Source: Sorghum bicolor
Taxonomy: Eukaryota; Streptophyta; Magnoliopsida; Poales; Poaceae
DNA: 64,000 nucleotides
Assembly (NCBI RefSeq): GCF_000003195.3
Contig: NC_012872.2
Location: 3,348,001 to 3,412,000, forward strand
Direction: 5' to 3'
The position numbers were made by a program, and so were the translations under genes. Below, one piece after another: positions 50,201 through 62,129 of the stretch (positions are counted from its first letter, which is position 1; the number at the start of each line of letters is the position of its first letter). The notes beneath the pieces are model-generated. The model had not been told where the DNA came from. It ran no database searches and worked only from the letters and a program-made list of their open reading frames with translations.

Positions 50201-53200
50201 AGCTTCACAATTCAGCTTTGGGGCCCTAATAGATGCACAAGAGCTCATGAATGAGCAAAAAGATTTCCAACATAGGAAATAGGGAAAAGAATGTCTCTAT
50301 GTGATAGCTGAAGGTGAAAGTATTTACACATCATCGCTACTTCTGTTTACAAGTGGGCCCCGTAAAACAGAACCAGGTCCAACCTACAAAATGAATATTT
50401 ATCACTATTCTTTCTTTAACTGGTCACAAAAGCGAAAAAAGAACATAATACCTCATGTGACCACATTTGAACATTCAATACAGGTAGTGATAAATTTAAA
50501 TTGCAAGTGCAGGAAAAACACATCAGCAATATAGCATGACACAGCAGAGAGCACACAAGACAACAGTATGACAGTCATCAAAGCAGTATAATTATTGCTT
50601 AGATACACTTAAAATAAGTGGAGACATATGACTGTATGAACCATCACGATTAGCATTGCTATAGAAATGACCTGTACTGCATCTTTGGTTTGACTAGAGC
50701 AGTGCAACGCTGTACGGCTGTAGAGTTCAAAATGTGAATTGATATGCGATGCGCTAAGAAATATTGCCGCAATAAACAAATACATCAGAAAGGCGATGGC
50801 TAAAAAAAGGCACTGATGCTGAAAAGCGTATATATCATACTTGAATGCTGTAGAACAGCGAAAGAATAAGGATTTGTGCCTCAATTGTGTCTCCGTCCCC
50901 AGACAAATTCAGGAGACCTTGGCCACGAACTCCAAGATTAGCATTAGAGTGTATCACAGATGATTCCTGAAAACATATGAGCAATAATTATGCATACTGA
51001 GCACAAGCAGCAAAATAGAAAAACAGTAATTAACATTGGACCAACTAGAAACCTTCAGAACTATCAGGTTGCTAGCATCCAACAAAGAAGTTGCAACTAT
51101 CGAATCTCCACCGCCATCAATTTCCATTCTGGAGTTCCACATAAGTAGCATCTTTACAGACATTCTCAAAGCACCGAACACCTGGGGAAAAAATCAAGTA
51201 AAAGCGCAATAATTTGTACATATAAAGCAGATACAAAGTAGGTGAATAATTGAATATCACAAGAAACCAACAGGAAAAAAATACCTTGATTGTTGAGTCG
51301 CTCATAAGAAGCTCCTCAGCCATCAGTTCAAACTCCGAGTATGGATAACGGGTGAGACCAAAAGTTAGAATAGCACCAGAAAGAAGGCTAAGTTGCCCTT
51401 CAACCTGAAAATTATAAATAAGAAGTCCCATACTTCAAATTTTGGAACTCCACAATAGGCTTGTGTCTCATTATAGAAAATGCACCCTGCATGGCTTATG
51501 CAAATTATATGTGACATTTATTTAAGGAGATGTAAAGAGCTTCAGTTACAACAGAGTACAAAAAAATTAAATAGAACATCAAGACTCCAGTAGGTACAGC
51601 CATATAGTCATCAGATTTGAAATATAAAATAGTTCAGGTTTCTTTTTTGTTCGACATTATATGAGAACATCACATCTACACTTTTGTACTTTTGATTGTG
51701 AACACCACATGCACTTCCGTGATTTGCCATTGAGACAGTGTCACATTGATTTGTACAGCGTATGCTTACAACCAAAATGCATACATAATATAATTTGACG
51801 ATAAACTGAAGAGCAGGAAAACATAAGACTATAGACCTCGACAAGACAATGTCAGAAAAAAAAACAATTAAATGTTACTAAAGACATCATTGTTGGTAGA
51901 GTGTTAATCAAGATAGCATTTTTTATTTCTAATCAAGATAGCATTACAAAGCAACATACCTGAACACGACTCCAGAGCAAGGGAACAGCAACTTTGGCAC
52001 GATTCCTTACAAAAACATTTGTCCACAGTGGTTGATTTGGAAACTCTAAAAGAAGAGTGTCTGTCTGTGTACTCAAATTGTTGTTGCTAACAATAAGACT
52101 CTTTGGTACTGCTTCATAAAGAGTTCCAGCAGCTCCTGCATTATCTGGACAGCCAGAACTCCTTCCCCCTGAAAAAGATGACAGACATTAATTTCAAACA
52201 AAATAAATCAATAAGGTCATCTTAACAATAGCTTCAGACATGTCATGTGTATCACTAGAAAATTACCAAGAGTACGAGTTTCATGGCACACAATTCACAT
52301 ATGGAGGCCTAAGAGTTAGAGTGAAAAGGAACAGCATAATGCTTCTATAGATAGCTAAAAAATATTTTATTGTCATGATACAAACAGCAGATGGAATGCA
52401 GATCTCCCGCAAATGTAGAACTATTAAACCTAAATGACAAGAATACAAGAGAGAAGAAGTAGAGATCAATTCAGAGTGGGTCCCAGATGGGTTTAGAAAG
52501 AAGCAACAGCATACAGCCAAAGGTAAAATAACAAGACTGGTAACCATAAAGTGAAACATATGGTAGAGAGTTATATGCATCTTTGATATTTCTACCTGCA
52601 GTTCTTCCAAAAGTGATAACTGTTAACACTAAACAAAACAAGTCAGAAAACGAAAAACAGTGTGAACTTAGAGAAAGTTACCATGAACAAAAATCTGGGT
52701 GTCATCATGTCTACTAAAAACGTTAATAGAAACTCGCCCTCCACCTCCCCCAGCCAAACCATCACCCCCAGAGGCACTGATCTTGCCACCACCATGCCTG
52801 TTGCCAGCAGACGATAAGAAGAGGTGAAAAAACTGCAATCGCTTACTAAATATCCTGAAGTACAAATGTTATAATAAGCACTAAGCAGATCTACAACAAA
52901 ACAAACTTGCAAAGAAATTCCTCCACTGCCCCTTTTCTTACATATATCATTATGAGATTATGACCAGTACTATTGTTTGACTCACCAACCAATTAATCAT
53001 GTGCATCATTTATATACTCTCAATCAATCCATGAGGGTGATCCTATCTTACCCTAAGTTTCTATGCACAGAGAAATCCTAAAATCTTGGTGATTCAACAG
53101 AACTAAGTTTCAAAGCATAGCATCAAACTGGCAGTAACTACATTGACCCTAGGCTTCCCAAAAGTACTAGAAACATGGATTTGTTTGCAATTTAGAAATC

Positions 53201-54378
53201 TGAGAATTATTTTTTTCTTATTTCAGTACATCAAATAAATGAACTAATGTACCCTAAATGCATATCTGAAAGGGGGAAAAGAGTGGTATTCATCTATTGC
53301 CTCTTAGCCCACTATATCTGGGTACAAACATGGCCAAGAATGCAGGACCCATCAAATGTTTTCCAAACTCCAACTTATAATTTCTTTCTTACCAATTTAT
53401 TCTGCTGATCTTCTCAATTGGTAACTGTTTTCCAAATTCTACTTAACTAACTAAGCTTGCAGCTTGCATTCCCATCTCAGTAGTCAGTTCACTTAGCCTA
53501 AAGAAAGCAGAACAGAATTAAAATCATTCCACAAACACTCACATAGATGCAGCCTTTATAAAGATGCTCCCACCAGAACCACCTCCGCCCTTCTCATTGC
53601 TATCCCCACCGTCAGCGAGCACTGTGCCATTCATGACCAGCTCCTCAGCAAACAGCCACACGATGCCACCACCGGCACCACCATAGTCCTTCTCAACGCT
53701 GGTCGAGCCCCCTTTGCTCCCGTAGCTCCAGGGGTGTTCCAGGTCAGACCATGCATATGCATCACCGCCCCATGAATCCTCCTGCGTCTGCCCTTCCTTG
53801 ACGAAGCAGCTAGCTCCACGGCCACCGTGCCCGCCACCGTCGCCGTGCGTCCCCGTGGGAACGCCACTGGTCCGGTCAGGCGGATCACCAGCGAGCGCGG
53901 TGGTGTTCACAACGACCGTGTCGGCGACCGTGATGTTGGTGGCAACAAACGTGACCCTGCCGGCTATGACGCGCACGCCACGGCCGAGGCGCACCTCGCC
54001 GGAGAGATTGGCGGATATAACGCACCCGTACTTCTCGCAGGTCAGGGAGGCGCCGGAGAGGAGCACGAGGCTGCCGTTCCCCGTGATGCGGACGTCGCCG
54101 CCCAGCTCCACCTCCTCGGAGACCTCGCAGCGCGTAAGGAAGTCCCCCTTCCCGTGGAGGTCCCCCTCACAGGTCGCCGTCGGCGACGCCGGGTCCGGAG
54201 GCGGGAGTGGGGGCGACGGCGGCGAGTAGTCGTGCCACATCAGGATCGAGTACGGGTCCGGCTCCGCCCGATCTGACGCCTCCGCCCCGCCGCCCCGGCT
54301 GAGGCCGGCGTTCCCGAGGACAACCCCGAGCAGCAGGAGGAGGCGGAGATTGAGGAGGGGGCAGAGATGGCAGGCCAT
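44227..54378 (-). CDS. Large glycine-rich multi-pass membrane protein, ephrin-receptor-like family of plants
   Basis: Twenty-two minus-strand exons join in frame to 1429 codons: 53543-54378, 52682-52797, 51960-52168, 51285-51404, 51053-51181, 50841-50966, 50328-50383, 50126-50225, 49923-50040, 49260-49469, 48871-49171, 48245-48338, 47897-48005, 46888-47159, 46677-46804, 46248-46482, 45650-45838, 45282-45568, 45013-45193, 44679-44921, 44463-44545 and 44227-44374. The N terminus has a Leu-rich signal peptide. A long extracellular part follows, with many Gly-rich loops (GGGGSGGS, GGGGGR) in a beta-rich setting. A Cys-rich segment (CPKGLYGTFCKECPIGTY) near 794-815 explains the 'ephrin receptor-like' label. 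Hydrophobic spans lie near 877-900, 993-1010, 1275-1295, 1300-1325 and 1350-1365. There is no kinase domain. The Arabidopsis relatives have about the same length (from memory), and their role is unknown. All phases agree, so the gene looks intact. Confidence 0.92.
47390..47866. repeat. Tandem duplication of about 235 bp in an intron
   Basis: Two direct copies, about 47390-47622 and 47623-47866, share 'ttatatagag.aggcttacttga', 'aacccttatctct', 'ccaacccaggccc' and 'atgacatatgcctc'. They lie in the intron between exons 13 and 14 of the large membrane-protein gene. TTATATAGAG followed by a conserved leader-like text suggests origin from an LTR promoter region (inference). Confidence 0.8.
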
Positions 54379-54731
54379 GGACTGGGGCTCATCAGAGTCC
54401 AGGTTTTAGGGGTTGGTAGCACACAGTGCTAGGTTTCGGACACCCGCGCGTGCAGTGGCCGCCGGCGATGGCGGCGGCGGCGGAGGAGGAGGAGGCGGGT
54501 GTTCCGGGGGTGGGTTTGGTCGATTTGGGTTTAGCTCCTTTTCCCCTTTCGATTTTGCTCCTCTTCTCTCGCGCAATTTGGTGCCGGATTTTGGAGGGGA
54601 AGAGTGTGGAGGGAGAAGGGTGTCACGCCGTTGGATTCGCCTCTAGATTCGTAAAGTAGGTGCGGGGTTCGCTCGCGTGTGTGGACTGAGGTAGAGACAA
54701 GTGGAGCACGAGCGGCCGGTTTCCTCACTTG

Positions 54732-54822
54732 TCTGTTTTGTTTTTTAAATTTACTGCTCTTATCTTACATTTTGGCCTCACTTGTATGTTTGTTTTTTAA
54801 ATTTACTGCTCTTACATTTTGG
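54732..54822. repeat. Short tandem duplication upstream of the large gene
   Basis: 'tgttttttaaatttactgctctta' and 'cattttggcc' occur twice (about 54738-54777 and 54791-54822), as a roughly 50-bp direct repeat in the 5' flank. Confidence 0.7.
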
Positions 54823-55039
54823 CCCCGTTAAGGTGCGTTTGTCAGAGATTTTTTTAGTAAGGATTCTTTGTAGTTTTTCTCTCAAAGATAGTTAACACAA
54901 TCTCAGTAAGAATCAGGAGAATTCTTATCAAACAATTGTAGGGTCCAAGACAAACTAAAAAATGTTTATTATAAAAAAGGGTTTAGAATTAGTTTCTCTT
55001 TCAAAATGATTTTTTTCGAGAGACGGATGCTCTAGCTAA

Positions 55040-55412
55040 CATGGCTAAGTGTAAAAAGAATTAGGCCTACAGCCACTCAGCCAGACTAATAATACTCCGT
55101 AGCGTAGTATTATTAGTGGCTTTGACGATTATTTATTTTTTAGCATGTTTAACAGAAAAGCACAAAGCCGGTAACAGTTTTTTGACAAATATGTTTGAAT
55201 AGCTTATAACTTTCCTCCATTGACTAGGTGTAAAAACAATTAGGCCTACATTCAGGCTAATAGAATATATATTTTCGTAGCCAGGAGTATTATATTAATT
55301 AGTGGCTTTGAAAATTATTTATGTTTTGCTTTGTTTATTTAATGGAAGGACAAAGCCAGTATCAGTTTTTTGACAAATATGATTGAAATAGCTTATAATT
55401 TTCCTTCATTTT
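55040..55412. repeat. Tandem duplication of about 180 bp
   Basis: Two direct copies (about 55040-55222 and 55223-55412) share 'taggtgtaaaaa.aattaggcctaca', 'attagtggctttga.gattattta', 'gacaaagcc.gta.cagttttttgacaaatatg' and 'atagcttataa.tttcc'. The copies differ by many substitutions and small gaps, so the event is old. Confidence 0.8.
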
Positions 55413-55415
55413 TAA

Positions 55416-55653
55416 GGCCTTGTTTAGTTCACCCAAAAACTAAAAAATTTTCAAGATTCCTCATCATATCGAATCTTGTGGTACATGCATGAAGCATTAA
55501 ATATAGACAAAAATAAAAACTAATTGTGTAATTTGCCTATAAATCGCGAGACGAATCTTTTGAACCTAGTTAGTCCATGATTAGACAATATTTGTCAAAT
55601 AAAACAAAATGCTACGGTACCCAACCCAAAAATTTTAGAAACTAAACAAGGAC
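55416..55653. mobile_element. Tourist-like MITE, TSD TAA
   Basis: A 238-bp copy with GGCCTTGTTTAGTTCACC at the left and 'gaaactaaacaaggac' at the right, TAA on both sides (55413-55415, 55654-55656). It sits just beyond the tandem duplication. Confidence 0.86.
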
Positions 55654-55659
55654 TAAGTA

Positions 55660-56880
55660 CTTGAAATTTATTAATACCAAAACATGCGAAGGCCAATGTA
55701 CGAATATGTCTTATTAAAAAATGTCATAATTTTCTTTTTATTTTGATTGGTATATGTAAGAGTTTCTAGAAACACTTGTGCAAGAGGGTTACATAACCTC
55801 TAAAATTTCCATGGTTCTCACAAAGGGAGAGAAAATAGAAAAAGTAAAGTCTGGTGACAGGTACCAAGCTACAAGTAGCTTGGGTGCTAACTATTTGAAA
55901 ACAGAGGGAAGTAAGCTTCGCTTATATATAATTTTCTGCAAATTGTATTTGCTATATAATCCGGGGAACAGATCGATGTTAATTAAACTGACAAAAAGTG
56001 CATAGAGGAGCTTTTTGAAAGGAAAAGAGACCGAGATATTGGATTATCCGGTACCTTATCGAGTAAGTCATCCAAAAAGGACACCACCGTGTCTTTTGTT
56101 GTGAAAGAGCCATGTCCTGTAGTGGAGTCACAGCTTATCCATTCTTCGAGGTGCATATTGATCATGTATTTTTCTCGCATTTTTTTAATTTGACGCGTGA
56201 AAGTTGGAAATCTGCTCTCTTTCTCTCTCGTTTTTTTTTCCTTTTTGCTGCTGGCACAAAAATGTCTATTTTTCTTTCTTTCCGTGAGCCGATGGAAAGG
56301 TTGACACACAATCTACGAGCTTATTCTGAAGAAAAATACAAAAGGTTTTTTTTTCTCAAACATGTAGAATAGAATAGATACATATAATTATGTTAAGAGA
56401 AGAAAAAAACAGAAAAATCGTCCCTGTATGACATATAAGTATGTCCCTTGTATGACTAACAATAAATATATAAATATATTTCATATACAACTATATTAGT
56501 TTAATTAATCTATGTCTAAATTGTAGTTATCAGAATGAATTCAATTCTAAGGATCTGAACGGTCCAATAGAGTTTAGACCTTGTTGAACCTGTTTAACCA
56601 CCCTTCCATTAATTGATTCATTCTAGACAACCAGCCTTCGCTGAGAGGAAAGGTTCTGGAGCCCCATCATTTGTAACAGCCCAAACCAAAACTCATGAAA
56701 GAAAAACACATTGGTCACACAATTGGTATTGAGTGGGTTATATTAAAAATAGAAATGGTCAATTAAAGAAAAGAATGGATTAAACAAGTTCTAACTCAAA
56801 TAGTAAAAAGTATGAGCTGGTGTTTAAATCAAAAAGCAACTGATTTTGCTATTTGGGATGAAAGTGATACATGTATTTTG
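55660..56880. other. Intergenic DNA, nothing recognised
   Basis: AT-rich sequence. The 108-codon minus ORF at 55983-56309 and its plus-strand shadow have no family features. Confidence 0.45.
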
Positions 56881-56886
56881 TCATTA

Positions 56887-57060
56887 CTCCCTCCGTCTAA
56901 AAAAATATGAATAGAGGATTTGTGTAAGTCAAATTTGCTTAGCTTTGATCAGTTTTATAATAAACAGTATGAACATTTATGTCCTCAACTAGATTTATTA
57001 TGAAAACAAATTGTATAACTAATCTAATTATAAAATAATTATTTTTTAAACGGAAGGATG
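56887..57060. mobile_element. Stowaway MITE, decayed right end
   Basis: The left end is CTCCCTCCGTCTAAAAAAAT after TA. The right end is reduced to 'taaacggaagga'. The interior 'gtcaaatttgcttagctttgatcagttttata' is typical Stowaway text. Confidence 0.6.
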
Positions 57061-57480
57061 CCACTCGGTGGGAGCAAGTATCTCTCTTGCAGACTCTTGA
57101 AGTAACTTGGTGAATAAACAACTCTCAAGAAACCAAAGCTGCAAAAGGTGAAGAGTGCCTGCAATGAGGTGAGTGAATAAGCCGTGGGAATATTTTGAGA
57201 TCAGTGGGACTTGGTACCCAAGGAACTACTAACAGTGTGCAGTATAGTGCGAATAGCATATTTAGGAGAAATCGGTGGACAAGAAAAAAGTAAACGGTGC
57301 CCTTTTCCCCCCTTCCTCTCCTTTCTAGTGATGCAAGAAAATGGACTTCCGCTCTGTTCCCCATTGGACTGAACAAACGAGCTCAGGCTATTCTTTTGAC
57401 AATTTTCCTGTTCACAATGACCTTTGCAGTGTTGCGTACTTACTACGTACTCCTAGGTTTTTCTTGAAAAAGAAGAGTAG

Positions 57481-57692
57481 AGGTTGTTTGGTTGGAGCAG
57501 TACTATAGCATTTTATATTTGGCAACTAGTGTCTAATTATGGACTAATCAGACTTAAAATATTCGTCTCGCAAACAATTCTTTATCTGTGTTTTTAGTTC
57601 TATAAATAATTTATATTTAGTACTCAATGCATGTGTCTAAATATTTAATATATAATAGGTGTTAAAAAAATCAAAAGCAACCAAACAGAACC
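57481..57692. mobile_element. Tourist-like MITE, GGTTGTTTGGTT subfamily
   Basis: The left end AGGTTGTTTGGTTGG and right end 'aagcaaccaaacagaacct' form imperfect inverted repeats. The interior matches the reversed Tourist block (tctaattatggactaatcagacttaaaatattcgtctcgc). The target duplication is unclear. Confidence 0.6.
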
Positions 57693-57783
57693 TAAACTTA
57701 TCCCTAGATAAACACGAGATGAAAAGTGTATTGAAATGACTATTTCTCTCACTTTTTTACCATGATGTGCCTCGTTTCATTTA

Positions 57784-59055
57784 GGGGGTGTTTGGTTGAG
57801 GTTGGTAAAGTTTAACAGGTACTGTGGCATTTTCGTCTTTAAAAATTATTGTCCAATCATAGACTAATTAGACTTAAAAGATTCATCTCGCAAATTACTC
57901 TCTAGCTGTATTTTAGTTTTGTAAATAGTCTATATTTAGTACTCCATGTGTTGGATACCATAAAAAGAGATACCCAAATTAAAGAGATAAAAAATACAAA
58001 AAAGGGGAACAAAGCAGAACACCCAAGATCGCCAGGACTCGGGGGCGGGTGCCGCCTCGCCCGACCCCTTTGGCCTCAAGCGTAAGCCCCGGCTCGCCTG
58101 ACCCCTTGGCCTCGGACGCAAGTTCCGCCTCGCCCGACCCCTCTTGGGCTCGAGCGCCAACGCCGCCTCGCCCGAGCCCCCGTCTCGGAGCCAGGCTTCC
58201 AAAACACGGCGCCCGTACCCTCGACATGACGGACGCTGTGATCCCCATACCATGGCAGGGCATGGTGGCGACTATTCCAACCACCCCAGCCACTGTAGCC
58301 TTACCTTTTTCACCATGCAACCTTACCTCTTTCACTGTGGTGTACCGTCTCACAGTAAAAGGGGTATGGGAGAAGTTAACCAGTGTCACTATTAGTTGTC
58401 TTCTCCCACTATTACAGGACATGCTGCAGTGCCACCGATCCGACCCTCACGACCTCAACAGGGCTCGGCAACTCATCACAGGAACAACCATGCTGTCAGC
58501 CATACCTCAAGGACGAGATGAACAAGCCTCTACAGGGTCGGGACTGTGGCTTCACCACTCACCAGAGGAAGATCACCAGTCACACATGTAAAATCCTGTG
58601 CCCCCTTGAGACTATAAAAGGAGAGCCAGGGCTCACATCCAAGAGACGGCGAACACAACCAACAACCAAGGCAATCAAGCTAACCAAAGACTCAAGTCAC
58701 ACACCACAACTCCAAGCGAGTTCACACACAGAGTAGCAAGTAGCGCTCTGTCCACCACACAAAGTCGAGACCTGGGACTTAGCCCTCTCTCGCAACCTGC
58801 TTGTAACCCCTACTACAAGCACCTTTGGGTGCAAGGCAATACAGACTCTCGATCTCACACTGGACGTAGGGCATCCTTAGCCCGAACCAGTATAAATCCT
58901 CTGTGTTTCACTTGCATCACCATCCGGGTTTAGGTAGACACGCAAACTTATACTCGTTTGTGTCTAGACGACGGGTCTAGACGCCGACACCATGCATGTG
59001 TCTAAACATTGGATGTGACGTGCGGTAAAGTTTACCGAAGGAAACCAAACACCTC
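57784..59055. mobile_element. Tourist-like MITE, TSD TTA, split by a solo LTR
   Basis: The left end GGGGGTGTTTGGTTGAGG and right end 'ggaaaccaaacacctc' are inverted repeats flanked by TTA on both sides (57781-57783, 59056-59058). The element was about 230 bp before the solo LTR at 57949-58989 inserted into it. Confidence 0.85.
57949..58989 (+). mobile_element. Solo LTR nested in a MITE, TSD CCATG
   Basis: A 1041-bp sequence starts TGTTGGATACC and ends GACGCCGACA (TG..CA). An exact 5-bp duplication CCATG lies at 57944-57948 and 58990-58994. TATAAAA at 58613-58619 fits a + strand LTR promoter. ORFs inside it (for example 58049-58591, 180 codons) cross the GC-rich LTR without domains and are not genes. 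No internal gag-pol is present. Confidence 0.9.
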
Positions 59056-59059
59056 TTAG

Positions 59060-60730
59060 AAGGCAACTTCACAATGTAATGCCCAGACACAAAAAAAGGA
59101 TGGCTTCAAGATTGTTTAGACTAGTGTTTTCTAAATAAATCGATTAGTTTATTAAAGTATACTAAATCTATAATAATCTAAAGGCCTAATTACATGCGGA
59201 AAGTGTATCTCTCTTGCATGACTAAGCCTACAAGTACATCATATGAGATGCTAGTTTTTTCCCGTTCCTCTAGCAGTACAGTATCCACTTATGCATTTGA
59301 GACTTGAGAGAACCACATTCATAGTCGGAGAGTTAGCCTAGAATATCTCTGTAGTAAGAAAACGTTTAACGGAGCTCTCCCCTATATGAAATGGTGCAAG
59401 ATTTCCAAGTTTCAACAAAGAGGTATAACGATGTCAGGCAAACATGGAGAGGATGTGGTCTAAACAATGAAGTGACATATATCTGATGTGACTCTACCAC
59501 GAGAACATAAAAAGGACGTTGACAATTCTTTTTTGTAAAGCTTTGGCAGATTTGGTTCCAATATAAAAAAGAGTTTGTGTGTCAATTAGATGTGAAGAGG
59601 ATAAGGCTTCTTAAAGTATCCTATATTGTCTAGGTTCCACTAGATATTAGGATTTTAAGGTTGTGTTTGGTTTGAGGATAAGTGTCATTCTATTTTTTTA
59701 ATTAAATGACTCTATCTTCATGTTTGGTTGCAGGGATACAGTCATCTATGTTATATGTTTATTAGTTATTAGTAGAGGTTGAAAAGAAGAGGCCAAAGGA
59801 TCATTTTGGTCCTGTTAGCATCCGATAGGATGGATCGACATGTCATTCTATTTTCTCATTTCTTCCTCCTCTCTATTACAATGAGGAGCACGCAGAAATG
59901 ATGGAAGGTTGATGGTGCAACCTATCTCAGGCGTGGCCAAGGTTGCTGGTGACGAACCGGGGGATGGGAAGGCGAGGCATTGGCGCCATGGGCCCAGTCA
60001 ATGGAGTCACTCGCCCCAGAGAAAATAGTAAAGGAGGGGGCGGGCGGACACGCCCATCATGGTCACCTTCGATTTGAACCTCTGGGTGTCGATCCAAGCG
60101 CCTCACCATCAATCCAATCTAGTCATGACTTGGGGGACCCTTTTTGCTGCCATGGTTGTCGTTGCCTCGACTCCTCTCATCTCGCCACCATCCTCAACTG
60201 ACTTGACTTACACAGAGCGTAGTATATAAAAGCAAATGCCGTGAAGAAGGAATGAAGTGGTTTGACATTTTTTTGAGGTATGGGGATGTTCTTGAATGTA
60301 AGGCTTCGCCGCCCCACCACCGAAACCAAATACTACCAAAGATTATGTGTGTTGAGATAACGTGAATCCAACCTCTTTGGATGTGATTGAGGGATTTTAT
60401 TTCTTTAAAGAAGTTTAAGAATCTAGCTAGATCCAAATGGAGCCTTATTCATACCTAATATTAAAGTGTAAAGAGTTTTTTTTTTCAATTGTCAAATTTT
60501 ACTTCTATAATGCTCTTGCGCACATATCTATCTTGTTTGTGACTAGGACTTAGGACCTATATATGAAGTCATGCTTATACGAGTTAGAATGACACATGTC
60601 TCACTATGGTATAGAGTTCGACTAAAGGACGTATTGGAATATATAACATGATCCTTATATAATTTTTGGAGTTGCAAGTTATCTAAATGACTATACAGTA
60701 AATTGTATGTTTCGTTGTGACCCACAACAC
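59060..60730. other. Intergenic DNA, nothing recognised
   Basis: No gene or clear element ends are visible. The GC-richer block at 59930-60190 has short ORFs in both directions but no domain. Confidence 0.4.
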
Positions 60731-60733
60731 ACA

Positions 60734-61036
60734 ATACTCCCTCCGTTTCAAAAAAGTACACATCTTGATTAGTGAGGAGCCGAACTTTTTAAAATTTAGC
60801 TGTATACTCCCTTTGTTCTACTTTGTACGTCGTTCTAACTATGTTTTTTGATGTCTAGATTACCAAAACAATGTTATGTATATCTAAATTCAGATAATTT
60901 TTCATGTATCTATTAGAAGGCCAAAATAATAGATAAATGGGAACAAAGAGAGTATACATAAAAGTGTATTAATATTTATGATGTGTAATAAGTATCATTA
61001 AAGTGGGTGTAGGATGTACTTTTACAACTTATTTCA
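60734..61036. mobile_element. Stowaway-like MITE containing a second Stowaway
   Basis: CTCCCTCCGTTTCAAAAAAG at 60734 is a Stowaway left end. Its interior resumes after 60952 (acataaaagtgtattaatatttatgatgtgtaataagtatcatta). The inner element 60807-60952 (CTCCCTTTGTTCTACTTTG ... GGGAACAAAGAGAG) is flanked by TATA on both sides. The outer right end is decayed and approximate. Confidence 0.6.
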
Positions 61037-61039
61037 AGA

Positions 61040-61885
61040 TACAAGACTTGGATTTAGCTCGTGTGGCTACACACACCCTGGCACAAGACGGAACAGAAAG
61101 TCTATATGTCTCGGCTGTTTTTTCAACAGACTGAAGAAGCAGGGGCGAAGCCAGCGATGGGGCTAGGGGGGCTCCAGTCCCCCCTACCGCTGGCGGATCA
61201 GTAGAGCGCTTGGTACTCTCTTTCTAATTTTATACACAGATATATATAGTAAGGTGGGTTGAGATTATTATTTTTTAGATATATTTTTATGAATTTTATT
61301 GTTGATCGATATTTTTAATATAAGACTACTTCAGATATTTATATTTTTTTCTATTATAAGAGGTCATGTAAGGAAGGTGATCGAGAAAGGAGCCGAAGCT
61401 CAAAACGAAATCCATATTCCAGAGGAGGCTATCTGCGCGTCCTGCCCTCCTTGTGTTGGCTCGGAGACTGGCTGTGACTGTGTGACGACGTACTACTACT
61501 ACGGCAGTATCAAAAAGAGGACGTACTACGGCCGCCGGCTGGGGGCCGTCACAGTCGTCTAATTAACTCGCATTTACAAGCAAGCAAGCCGCAGTTAGGG
61601 CCGGGTCGGCCTAATCTAAGCAGGATTACTATTTATCAGCAAAGCCAGCATGGTGTGACAGGACAGTTAATGTTAATGGGGGTGTGAATTGTGATTAATC
61701 CTCGCTCAGCTAAGTTGGTACGTACTGTAGTACGTGCTACACCGGGCACCGCCGGGACATCGATCATCCACTAGTACTCCACAGCAGTCTGCGACAGTGT
61801 TTTTTACGTAGAGTAGTACTGTAATACTAGAATCCTTGACGTGATCATGCATGCCTCCAAGGCTCTAATAAGCATAGTACGGAGT
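61040..61885. other. Intergenic DNA, short unrecognised ORF
   Basis: An ORF ending at 61562 (from about 61345) encodes a Cys- and Tyr-rich peptide. Nothing else supports a gene: no splice sites, no upstream start context and no known motif. 'ggggctaggggggctccagtcccccct' near 61158-61184 resembles a degenerate repeat end. Confidence 0.3.
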
Positions 61886-61890
61886 ACCTA

Positions 61891-62123
61891 AGCCTGGTTT
61901 AGTTATATTTTGTTTAAAATCCTCCGTCACATCGAATCTTTAAACACATACATAAAGTATTAAATATAGACAAAAAATTAAAACCAATTGCATAATTTAT
62001 AGGTAATTTACGAGACGAATCGTTTAAACCTAGTTAATATATGATTAGACAATAATTATCAAATATAAACGAAAAGTGCTACAGTAGCTAAACCTATTTT
62101 TTTTCCACCAACTAAACAAGACC
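61891..62123. mobile_element. Tourist-like MITE, TSD CTA
   Basis: A 233-bp copy with AGCCTGGTTTAGTTA at the left and 'caactaaacaagacc' at the right, CTA on both sides (61888-61890, 62124-62126). Confidence 0.78.
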
Positions 62124-62129
62124 CTAGCT

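Noticed and set aside
58049..58591. 180-codon plus-strand ORF
   Set aside because: It lies within the solo LTR 57949-58989 and has no retroelement domain; it is LTR sequence.
59927..60201. Short overlapping ORFs in a GC-richer block
   Set aside because: They run on both strands and have no motif or splice context.
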